Under the pieces are notes generated by a model. The model did not search any database. It was given only the letters and a program-made list of their open reading frames with translations, and was not told where the DNA came from. Positions 1 through 6,783 of a stretch of DNA of 11,281 nucleotides are shown here, piece by piece (the first letter of the stretch is position 1; the number at the start of each line of letters is the position of its first letter). Source of the DNA: RGIG8782 sp017475895 (lineage in GTDB: Bacteria > Pseudomonadota > Alphaproteobacteria > Rickettsiales > UBA1997). The position numbers and the translations under genes are program-made. The stretch spans positions 1 through 11,281 of the forward strand of contig CAMVHP010000029.1 of the NCBI GenBank assembly GCA_947167315.1, in the 5' to 3' direction.

Positions 1-1
1 G

Positions 2-37
2 GAAATTGGCGATATTTTTGTGAAAAATGGGAGTTAA
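2..37 (+). other. possible 3' end of an upstream gene
   Basis: One frame reads EIGDIFVKNGS followed by TAA at 35-37, which looks like an ordinary protein C-terminus running in from outside the window. Only eleven residues are visible, so no family can be named. Frame 1 is also open, from 1 to a TAA at 97-99, so the choice of frame is uncertain. Confidence 0.2.
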
Positions 38-39
38 TT

Positions 40-99
40 ATGTCTATTAATGAATTTATTTGTAATAATTATGCAATAATTATCTTGATTTTTTTATAA
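40..99 (+). CDS. possible 19-residue hydrophobic small ORF
   Basis: An ATG at 40 follows GGGAG (29-33) with a 6-nt spacer, one of the better Shine-Dalgarno matches in the window. It opens a short frame reading MSINEFICNNYAIIILIFL and ending in TAA. The second half is hydrophobic and could insert in a membrane. It could be a leader peptide, a small membrane peptide or chance: the frame is also open upstream to base 1, the composition is AT-driven, and there is no homology evidence. The next gene starts 43 nt later. Confidence 0.18.
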   Translation: MSINEFICNNYAIIILIFL

Positions 100-112
100 T
101 AATTCATAATAT
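85..112 (+). promoter_or_regulatory. weak sigma70-like promoter candidate before the lipoprotein gene
   Basis: TTGATT (85-90) and TAATAT (107-112) lie 16 bp apart, about 30 bp before the lipoprotein start. A TATAAT at 95-100 has no -35 partner at good spacing. The region is so AT-rich that chance matches are common. Confidence 0.25.
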
Positions 113-142
113 ACGGATATATAACAAAGCGTAGTAAATTAA

Positions 143-529
143 ATGAGAAAGTTAAAATACTTGGTTGCATTGTTTGCTGTCCTGACTCTGTCAAACTGTG
201 CTTCCATAATCAAAGGTAGATATCAACAGGTTAACTTGGTAAGTAATACAGGAAAGGAAGCTAAAGTTGATGTTATTTCCGCCAGTGGTCAACAAACTGT
301 TACATTGCCAGCTATTATTACTGTAAAAAGATCCGGTCAAAGTTTAAGCGTTTCTGTAAAGGAAACACAAACAGTTAAACCATCAACTATGGTTTATTCG
401 TCAAAATTAGAATGGTTTTTCTTAGGAAACGTTGTAACTGGTGGTGTTATTGGTTCAACAACAGATGCTTTGACGGGAGCTATGTGGAGATATGACGACA
501 CAATAGTTGTTCCTTTAAACACAAAATAA
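143..529 (+). CDS. small lipoprotein of unknown function
   Basis: This 128-residue protein has a clear lipoprotein signal peptide: a basic start (MRKLK), a hydrophobic core at about residues 7-16, and the lipobox LSNC with the lipidated cysteine at 19. It should be anchored in a membrane, most likely the outer one. The mature start, CASIIKGRYQQV, resembles many small proteobacterial lipoproteins beginning CASI-x-x-G-x-x-Q, whose role is not defined. The middle looks like a small beta domain (residues 30-75). A Gly-rich stretch at about 95-115 (VVTGGVIGSTTDALTGA) could be a hairpin or a membrane-touching segment. No Shine-Dalgarno site is visible. The stop lies 8 nt before the DUF4105 gene, so the two are probably cotranscribed and act in the same envelope compartment. 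The lipoprotein call is secure; the function is not. Confidence 0.8.
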   Translation: MRKLKYLVALFAVLTLSNCASIIKGRYQQVNLVSNTGKEAKVDVISASGQQTVTLPAIITVKRSGQSLSVSVKETQTVKPSTMVYSSKLEWFFLGNVVTGGVIGSTTDALTGAMWRYDDTIVVPLNTK

Positions 530-537
530 TATAAATA

Positions 538-2133
538 GTGAAATATAGATACCTATTTATATTTATACTTTTATTTACATCTTCATCTGGTTTTGCTGAA
601 TATAAATTTAATTGGCAAAAGGGTGAAGATGTTTTTTTTGTTTCAAAAACCGATGAGTGGAAAAAGCTTTTGCATTATCATGGCAACAAAAGTGTTGTAA
701 ATGACAAAAGATTTTTTTTAGCAAAAAATGGTAATAAAAATCCATATGATGAGCTTGTTGCTCTTTTGAATGAGTATAATGCACCAACATTTAATGGTGA
801 AAATGATGTGGTTTGTAGATTTCCAGCTAGAATTAGATTCGTTAGAAAATATTTTAATCTCGGTGATGGAATGCGGGGAATAACATGTCCACAATATGAA
901 GAATTTAGACAAAAGGTTCCGGCGGATACCATTTCAATTGCTTTTGCCGCTGAAAATAACTTTTCTCCGTCATCTATGATGGGACACATGTTCATTAAGA
1001 TTTCTGGAAAAAATCATGGTGTTTTGAGGGAGCATTCATTTAGTTTTTTTGCAACTTTTGAGCAATCTAATGGACTATGGAATTATCTAAAGGTTTTGAG
1101 TAATAATGTGGATGGAAGCTATATTTTATCCCCTTATAGTGATAAAATTTCTCGCTATCTGGGTAAAGAACAAAGACCGATCTGGGAATTTGATTTAAAT
1201 TTTACAGAGGAAGAAAAGAATATTCTTCTGGAACATATGTGGGAGTTGAAGGAGCAAACAATAAATTATGGTTTTATTACACATAATTGCGGTACGGCAG
1301 CTATAGATATACTGCAAATTGCTCGTCCAAACATTATTAAAGATACAAAAAAACATTGGCATACTCCAACGGAATATGTGAAAATGTTGTTGGATGACAA
1401 AAATATTGATAATATTTCGCTAATACCGAGTGATGAGTATAGGCATAAAATCGAAAAATATAATGAGATAAAAAATATTACTGACATATCACCATCTTCA
1501 AAATTGTCATTTAGCTATAGAAATTTTGGTGATAACTATTTTACCATTGACTTTAGGCCAATATATCTTGATTTGAATGATGTAAATACAATATACTATG
1601 ATGATTTGGAAACAAAATTATTTTCATTTAGAGTGCAGTATAACATTGATGAACATAAACTGTTTGTTGATAATTTAACGGTGTGGAGAATAACGTCGAT
1701 TATAGATTTTTTGCCGGATAAAATATTTTCTAAATATTTTAATTTGTCCTTTGAAAATGATTTGGATAAAAACAAAACTGAACTTAAACCAAATGTTGAA
1801 ATAGGTATGGGTATTGGTTTTTCTTTGTATAAAAATTTAAAGGTATATTTTCTACCAAAATTTGGTTACAGACACAGTGGAATAAATAATACATACATTA
1901 TACCCGAAGTGGGTATTGTATATCAGTTTGATAATAAATTAAAGACTATATTATCATATCAAAATTATATTGATAATAAACGCAACAACAGGGGCTTTGA
2001 TGAAAAAATTGCTATTTCAGGTAACTACAGAATAGATGAAATATACAGTCTGGAGATTGATTTTAATAGATACTATGGCACAACAACAAAACACAAAAAC
2101 GAGCTTATGCTAAAATTTGGTTTGGCGTTTTAG
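538..2133 (+). CDS. DUF4105 (Lnb N-terminal domain) exported protein with C-terminal barrel-like region
   Basis: This 531-residue protein starts at GTG 538; no in-frame ATG fits the signal peptide. The signal peptide is residues 1-20, with likely cleavage after GFA. Residues 40-260 match the DUF4105/Lnb_N family: WKKLLHYHG, CRFPAR (93-98), SSMMGH with His150, and NCGT with Cys251. An invariant His before an invariant Cys resembles circularly permuted papain-like enzymes, so a cysteine hydrolase or acyltransferase fold is an inference. Residues 320-531 form many short alternating strands and end in LMLKFGLAF; a terminal phenylalanine is typical of outer-membrane beta-barrels. The protein is therefore probably a periplasmic domain tethered by a barrel. 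It follows the lipoprotein gene by 8 nt. Its stop overlaps the convergent larE stop by 4 bp, leaving no room for a separate terminator. The substrate is unknown. Confidence 0.82.
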   Translation: MKYRYLFIFILLFTSSSGFAEYKFNWQKGEDVFFVSKTDEWKKLLHYHGNKSVVNDKRFFLAKNGNKNPYDELVALLNEYNAPTFNGENDVVCRFPARIRFVRKYFNLGDGMRGITCPQYEEFRQKVPADTISIAFAAENNFSPSSMMGHMFIKISGKNHGVLREHSFSFFATFEQSNGLWNYLKVLSNNVDGSYILSPYSDKISRYLGKEQRPIWEFDLNFTEEEKNILLEHMWELKEQTINYGFITHNCGTAAIDILQIARPNIIKDTKKHWHTPTEYVKMLLDDKNIDNISLIPSDEYRHKIEKYNEIKNITDISPSSKLSFSYRNFGDNYFTIDFRPIYLDLNDVNTIYYDDLETKLFSFRVQYNIDEHKLFVDNLTVWRITSIIDFLPDKIFSKYFNLSFENDLDKNKTELKPNVEIGMGIGFSLYKNLKVYFLPKFGYRHSGINNTYIIPEVGIVYQFDNKLKTILSYQNYIDNKRNNRGFDEKIAISGNYRIDEIYSLEIDFNRYYGTTTKHKNELMLKFGLAF

Positions 2134-2930
2134 TTAATGGTGTTGTTCATGTTTCCAGTTTTGTAGCCTCCTAAATCCAGTGAAACAAATTTAAAACCAT
2201 TGTTCTTAAATGTTTCTAGTATTCTCTCACGGTTTAGAATAATTTTTTCAAAATCATCTGGTAAAACTTCAATTCTAGCATTATCGTTTTGTGCTCTAAC
2301 TCTAAATTGTTTTACTCCTAGCTTAAATAGTAATTCTTCGCTATTTTCGACCATTCCTAGTTTTTGTTCTGTGATTTTATCTCCGGAGGCAAAACGAGTG
2401 GCTAAACAGGCAAAGGATGCTTTATTCCACGTTTTTAGATTCAGTTGTTTTGATAGGTTGCGGATGTCCTGTTTTGTTAAACCACAATCTTTTAGTGGAC
2501 TTTTTATTTTTAATTCCTTCAGAGCTTTTAACCCTGGTCTGTAGTCTCCCAAATCGTCTAAATTGGTTCCATCAATAACATTTGTAAAACCGTTTTGTTC
2601 AGCTGTGTTTTTTATGTTGGTGAATAAACTTTTTTTACAGATGTAGCATCTATTTGGTGGATTATCACTGAAACCTTCAATATCAAGCGGATTAATGTTT
2701 AAAATAATATATTTGATGTTTTCGTTTGCGCAAAATTCTTTTGTTTCTTCAATTTCTCTTTTTGGATTAACGGCAGAACATATTGTAATTGCTATAGTTT
2801 TATCGCTCAACGTGTCCTTCGCTACCTTCAGTAAAAAAGTTGAATCTACTCCGCCGGAAAAGGCAACGGCAACATTATTCAGTTGCCTTAGGTAATCCTT
2901 TAAAGTTTCAAGTTTATTTTCTAGATTCAT
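2130..2930 (-). CDS. larE: LarE, ATP-dependent sacrificial sulfur transferase
   Basis: LarE adenylates pyridinium-3,5-biscarboxylic acid mononucleotide and replaces each carboxyl oxygen with sulfur, giving the dithio precursor of the nickel-pincer cofactor; it acts in the cytoplasm. From the ATG at 2930 the protein has 266 residues, normal for the family. The PP-loop SGGVDS is at 25-30, the family motif NRCYICKK at 93-100, GTN at 121-123, RPG at 131-133 and ACLATR at 174-179. Cys175 sits where Lactobacillus plantarum LarE has Cys176, the sulfur donor. No cluster of extra cysteines lies beside it, so I favour the sacrificial-cysteine type over the iron-sulfur type. An in-frame ATG at 2975 would add 15 residues and overlap the permease gene; ATG 2930 has GGGGA about 8 nt upstream and a typical N-terminus, so I chose it. 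It is last in the operon, 14 nt after the permease. Confidence 0.93.
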   Translation of the reverse strand: MNLENKLETLKDYLRQLNNVAVAFSGGVDSTFLLKVAKDTLSDKTIAITICSAVNPKREIEETKEFCANENIKYIILNINPLDIEGFSDNPPNRCYICKKSLFTNIKNTAEQNGFTNVIDGTNLDDLGDYRPGLKALKELKIKSPLKDCGLTKQDIRNLSKQLNLKTWNKASFACLATRFASGDKITEQKLGMVENSEELLFKLGVKQFRVRAQNDNARIEVLPDDFEKIILNRERILETFKNNGFKFVSLDLGGYKTGNMNNTIN

Positions 2931-2944
2931 CGTAATAATCCCCG

Positions 2945-3613
2945 TTATAATCCAAACATTATTGCTAAACCGCAAACCATAATGGTGCCGGCGGCAATTT
3001 CGTGTGAGTATTTCTCAAAAAATTTCATTTTTAAACCATCGATACTCTTTAATCCAATAAAAACCATCAGTAACATACTAACTATGGTTACTATGGAAAA
3101 GGTAATGGTTGTTATGAAAATTACCGATGGACCCATAACACTTGCGGCGGTTAGAATTGGTAGCAGCGCCTCACATGGACCTAAAACAAAAATAATAAAC
3201 ATGATCCAAATAAAAATGTTTTTGTTTTCTTCATCCTGTGGCAGTATGTGGTGGTGTTTATGTTCTATTCCTTTTTTCTGCAGGTAATTATGTATCAGAG
3301 CCCAAATCATGTAGACCACACCAAGTCCAAATAGTAGGTATGATGCCAAAACACTTCTGTTATTTTCTAACCATTCAAATTTTGTTCTACTCAGTAAATT
3401 AGAAAAATATATAAACCCAATTGCCAACAGTAGAGCGCTACAAATATGTCCTATGCCACAGACAAAGGTCCAAATCAGTGTCTTCTTTATGCTGTAGTTT
3501 TTACTTTTTGCTATGGCAATAAATGGTAAATAGTGATCCGGTCCGGTTATTGTGTGAATAGATGCTGTTGAAATTGTCGCCGTCAGTAGTCCAAGTAAAG
3601 CTCCATCAATCAT
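2945..3613 (-). CDS. NicO/HupE-like nickel (or cobalt) permease
   Basis: This 222-residue integral membrane protein has about six hydrophobic segments. Segment 1 carries H20-x6-H27 within IHTITGPDH, a signature of NicO/UreH/RcnA-like nickel-cobalt permeases. H56 lies in GIGH and GPCEALLP is at 145-152; both are common in this group. A short His-rich loop (EHKHHH, 117-122) should face the solvent and bind metal. The start ATG overlaps the end of larC by 8 bp and has GGGAG 5 nt upstream, so translation is probably coupled. Lying between larC and larE, it occupies the place of the larMNQO nickel transporter in the Lactobacillus lar operon. I infer nickel import for cofactor assembly. Sequence alone does not settle metal or direction; some relatives export. 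Confidence 0.82.
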   Translation of the reverse strand: MIDGALLGLLTATISTASIHTITGPDHYLPFIAIAKSKNYSIKKTLIWTFVCGIGHICSALLLAIGFIYFSNLLSRTKFEWLENNRSVLASYLLFGLGVVYMIWALIHNYLQKKGIEHKHHHILPQDEENKNIFIWIMFIIFVLGPCEALLPILTAASVMGPSVIFITTITFSIVTIVSMLLMVFIGLKSIDGLKMKFFEKYSHEIAAGTIMVCGLAIMFGL

Positions 3614-4894
3614 TTTTACTCCCGTTAATTATTAAATTTACTTCGTTGTGCACTGTGTTGAGATCAATATTTTTTTCATCTGCAATTTTTTTCATGGAAT
3701 CATATTCTGATTTAAATCGAACTATGTCTTTGTAGCTTGATTTCTTAACTGATATGGTACCATATTTTGTATTAACATTGATGTTTTCTCTATCCATACA
3801 GGTTCTTTCTACTTTATACCTTCTAATTCCTATGGTTGATGTGTGGCGGAAAATTAAATCTTCAATCAAATCGAGTTTATCTTCAGTTGCCATTACCTTT
3901 AAAATGTAGGCCGGTCGATTTTTTTTCATAAAACAAGGTACAAAACAAACATCTAGAGCGCCGGCAGATAATAATTTTTCCATGGTATAACCCAGCTCCT
4001 CCGCCGTTGAATCATCGATGTTACTTTCAATCATGTAAACATTTTGTTTGTCGTCATAATCAATGACATCTTCGATAATCATAGTCCTTAGAAAATTAGC
4101 TCTACCAAAATCTCTTTTTCCAAGTCCTATTCCGGTTTTTAATACTCTATAGGTTTTTGGTAATTTATCGTCTGTTTTTAATGCGGCTACGGCGGCGATT
4201 CCGGTTGGGGTTGTCATTTCGCCATTTATATTTGTTGTTTTTAATACTATACCATATTTTCCAGCAATATTTAACACCGCTGGCACCGGAATCGGTAGTT
4301 CTCCGTGTTGACACATTATGGTTCCATATCCGTCCGCCAATTCATTTACAATGATTTTTTCAATGTTCAGGTCGTCCACCAGAACAGCAATGGAAATTAT
4401 ATCAACTATTGAATCTATTGCTCCAACCTCGTGGAAATGTACTTCTTCAATTGAACATCCGTGGGCTTTTGCCTCTGCCTCTGCAATGATCAAAAATATT
4501 TTTTTGGCAAGTTGCTTTGCTTTTTCTGTTATTTCTCCACGATCTATTATTTCGTATATATCCTTTAGATGCCTGTGTTCATGATGATGATCATGACTTT
4601 GTTCGTGTTTATGATTATGGTCGTGATTATGATTGTGTTCATGTTCGTGTCCATGATGATGTTCTAAATATTTTTCTTCATGATTTTCATTTTTATGATG
4701 TAAATGTACATCAAAATCACAACCGGCTATGCTGTATGATGTTTTTCTTGAAATGTGGTAGTGAAAATCTTCCAGATTAAGACTTTTTATTGCTGTTTCC
4801 AGTTTTTCTTGATTTGCTCCCAAATCTAACAAAGACGCCACTATCATGTCTCCGCTTAATCCATTTTTACCATCAAAATATAGGTATTTTTCAT
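3606..4894 (-). CDS. larC: LarC, CTP-dependent nickel-inserting cyclometallase, with a start-proximal frameshift
   Basis: LarC inserts nickel into the dithio precursor, hydrolysing CTP, to give the NPN cofactor. The ATG-started frame is 3606-4847 (413 residues), but the family N-terminus, usually YFDxxxGxSGDM, lies upstream in the same frame as YLYFDGKNGLSGDM (up to 4889). No ATG, GTG or TTG opens that frame before its stop at 4923-4925. An ATG at 4892-4894 is out of frame and hits a stop after 12 codons. One extra A, or a -1 shift, in the A5 tract at 4887-4891 gives MKKYLYFDG, the canonical start, and a protein of about 429 residues. Residues 48-93 of the ATG form hold 21 histidines, a nickel-binding insert before HRHLKDI. 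Conserved core features such as FHEVGAIDSIVDI and TPTGIA follow. The stop overlaps the permease by 8 bp. Confidence 0.9.
4569..4706 (-). repeat. imperfect His-codon hexamer repeat inside larC
   Basis: CAT/CAC codons alternate with Glu, Asn, Asp or Lys codons, giving runs such as HEHEHNHNHDHNHKHE. On the plus strand this appears as scattered ATGATG- and ATGTTC-like hexamers. It encodes the metal-binding stretch of LarC. The third-base variation suggests selection on the protein rather than a recent repeat expansion. Confidence 0.75.
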
Positions 4895-4945
4895 ATTTTA
4901 TTAATTTCGTTAATATTAATAGTTAATAGTTGTTATTGCCACAAA

Positions 4946-5626
4946 TTAAACTTTTAAATTCAGTATTCTACAAGCCTGAACGGCCGCCCCAAAACCGTTG
5001 TCAATGTTTACAACCGATACACCTTCGGCACAGGAATTTAGCATAGTCAACAGGGGTGCTAAGCCACTAAAGGATGCTCCATAGCCCACCGACGTTGGAA
5101 CTGCTATAACTGGCGCCTTTACAAGTCCTGCAATAACACCACCCAATGCTCCTTCCATTCCAGCAACGGCTATAATTACATCCACCTGTTTAATTTCATT
5201 TATTTTTGTCAATAAACGGTGCAGTGCTGCAACTCCTATGTCAAAAAATCTTTCAACTGTTGCCCCAAAGAATTCTGCCGCTTTAGCAGCCTCTTCCGCA
5301 ACTGGTAGATCAGCTGTTCCGCCGGTACAAACAGCTATTTTTCCATTTATTTTTTTATTGTCTCCGTTGTGGAGCATCAAAACATGTGACAAACTGTCAA
5401 ATTCCAGATTTAAAATACTTTTTTTAACAAAATTATACTGCTCTTCGCTATATCTTGTTCCTAAAACTGAAATTTTGTTTTTATTAAATGTCTCTAATAT
5501 GCTCAGAAGCTGTTCGTTTGTTTTACCGGCACAATAGATTGTTTCCGCTGTGCCGGTTCTATTTTGTCTAGTTAAATCCAGTTTTGCAAAACCGATATCT
5601 GAAAAGCTATTTTTGTCACCGTTCAT
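4946..5626 (-). CDS. larB: LarB, pyridinium-3,5-biscarboxylic acid mononucleotide synthase
   Basis: LarB makes the first committed step of NPN synthesis in the cytoplasm: it carboxylates C5 of the pyridinium of nicotinic acid adenine dinucleotide and releases AMP. The 226-residue protein has the AIR-carboxylase-like (PurE-like) fold signature. Motifs seen are LDLTRQNRTGTAE (17-29), AGKT (33-36), CTGGTADLPVAEEA (100-113), AGMEGALGGVIAGL (155-168), PTSVGYGASF (177-186) and NSCAEGVSVVNIDNGFGAA (197-215). Cys199 in the last motif probably matches the Lactobacillus LarB cysteine (Cys221) that attacks the substrate ring. The ATG lies one base after the TAG of the DUF362 gene, with GAAG inside the end of that gene, so translation is probably coupled. 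A 51-nt gap separates it from the larC start region. Confidence 0.95.
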   Translation of the reverse strand: MNGDKNSFSDIGFAKLDLTRQNRTGTAETIYCAGKTNEQLLSILETFNKNKISVLGTRYSEEQYNFVKKSILNLEFDSLSHVLMLHNGDNKKINGKIAVCTGGTADLPVAEEAAKAAEFFGATVERFFDIGVAALHRLLTKINEIKQVDVIIAVAGMEGALGGVIAGLVKAPVIAVPTSVGYGASFSGLAPLLTMLNSCAEGVSVVNIDNGFGAAVQACRILNLKV

Positions 5627-5627
5627 A

Positions 5628-6617
5628 CTATTTTACTTCAACCAGCTTGTATTTTCTAGATCCCAGTTTCATTTCTTCTCCGTATTCCAGCTGGTGTAGA
5701 CCTTCACGGCTTGTAATTCTTTCCTTCAGGTCGTGAGCTTCCTCCTCCGGTTGTGCCCAAACCAAATCAATGGATGCTTGGTCTACTGCCACTATATCCC
5801 TTGAAGCCAAAATGCCAATATCTCTTATTTTTGGCTCCTCTGCTCCAACACCAGCACAGTCACAGTCAACTGACATTCTTCTCAAAACATTAATAAATGT
5901 TATGTGTTTACCAAAGTGTTGAACTGTCGCCATAGCGGATTCCACCATGTTTTCCATGAAGGCACTTTTCCAAACAACTTTTGGATCATCTCCTCTGAAG
6001 GATGTTTCTATTTCACCCTGTGGAACACTGTGAACTTCAGCTTTACCTTTATGTCCGCTAGCGCAGCCGATGGCAATGTTTTTTATGGAGCCACCAAAAC
6101 CACCCATAGCATGACCTTTAAAGTGTGTTAAAACAACCATAGAGTCATAATTTAGAATGTTTTTACCCATATGAATTTCGTTAAAGTGTTTTCCACCTTT
6201 TACCGGCAGTGGTGTATCTCCATCCTCATCCATAATGTTAACGGTTGTAAAATCTGTCCATCCGTTAATATTTAATGTTTCTCTGTGGTCTTCTGTGGTG
6301 TATCTGTTACCCTTGTACCATGTGTTTGTTTCAACTATTGTTGAATTGGGAACTATACTCATAAATTCCTTTACCCACTCTCTTGGTAATATATTTGGAC
6401 CCTTTGGTTCACCGGTGTGAACTTTTATAGCAACTTTTCCCTCTATACCTTCGTTTACTTTTGCGTAAAGTTTTTTGATGCCTTCCGCCGACAAATCTTT
6501 GGTAAAATAAACAACGCGCAAATTTTCTTTTTCTTTAGAAATTGAATAGGTCATAAATCCTCCAAATATCAGTATTAATAATATTAACGTCAAAATATAA
6601 TATCTATATTTTTTCAT
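5628..6617 (-). CDS. membrane-anchored DUF362 protein, first gene of the lar operon; LarA-like residue pattern
   Basis: This 329-residue protein has an N-terminal anchor (basic MKKYRYY, hydrophobic residues 8-24), so the rest is probably outside the cytoplasmic membrane. The body is DUF362: VKVHTGEPKG (65-73), EDHRE (109-113), FKGHAMGGFGGSIKN (166-180), CDCAGVGAEEP (252-262), DIGILASRD (266-274) and VAVDQASIDLV (276-286). No ferredoxin-type CxxCxxC is present, though C252 and C254 could bind metal. H67, H169, K179 and H196 lie at spacings close to those of DHTRP, His174, the cofactor-bearing Lys184 and the nickel ligand His200 of Lactobacillus LarA, as recalled from memory. In the operon it takes the larA position, one base ahead of larB. 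The family assignment is firm. A role as nickel-pincer enzyme is inference, and the apparent periplasmic location argues for caution. No Shine-Dalgarno site is visible. Confidence 0.88.
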   Translation of the reverse strand: MKKYRYYILTLILLILIFGGFMTYSISKEKENLRVVYFTKDLSAEGIKKLYAKVNEGIEGKVAIKVHTGEPKGPNILPREWVKEFMSIVPNSTIVETNTWYKGNRYTTEDHRETLNINGWTDFTTVNIMDEDGDTPLPVKGGKHFNEIHMGKNILNYDSMVVLTHFKGHAMGGFGGSIKNIAIGCASGHKGKAEVHSVPQGEIETSFRGDDPKVVWKSAFMENMVESAMATVQHFGKHITFINVLRRMSVDCDCAGVGAEEPKIRDIGILASRDIVAVDQASIDLVWAQPEEEAHDLKERITSREGLHQLEYGEEMKLGSRKYKLVEVK

Positions 6618-6728
6618 AATAAAAAATAATAATTAATTTTACTATAGAATAAAATACTATTTATATTTTTAAAGTAAAAAAATAAAAATGTTATAATTAT
6701 GAACTATATGATGAAAAATATTTTGCTA

Positions 6729-6757
6729 TTGAAAAAATATTTTAATAATTCTATCAT
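6729..6757 (+). promoter_or_regulatory. sigma70-type promoter for gatB
   Basis: TTGAAA (6729-6734) and TATCAT (6752-6757) are separated by exactly 17 bp. Transcription would start near 6764, about 20 nt before the gatB ATG, giving a short leader without a clear Shine-Dalgarno site. The rest of the 166-bp divergent region (6618-6783) is extremely AT-rich. I see no equally good promoter for the minus-strand operon, although one must lie there. Confidence 0.5.
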
Positions 6758-6783
6758 ATGCACAGAATAATTTTACAATAGCG

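Noticed and set aside
2931..2975. Longer larE start at 2975 adding 15 residues
   Set aside because: It would overlap the permease gene by 31 bp. The ATG at 2930 has GGGGA upstream and gives a normal LarE N-terminus and length.
4569..4706. CRISPR-like or satellite repeat
   Set aside because: Units are only hexamers with irregular third-base changes and no spacers; the pattern is explained by coding for alternating His.
4517..4780. Plus-strand frame across the His-rich part of larC
   Set aside because: Its Asp/Val/His-repeat protein is the shadow of the His codons; larC on the minus strand is unmistakable.
6618..6728. Promoter for the lar operon on the minus strand
   Set aside because: Several TATAAT-like hexamers occur, but none has a convincing -35 at 16-18 bp; the sequence is too AT-rich to choose.
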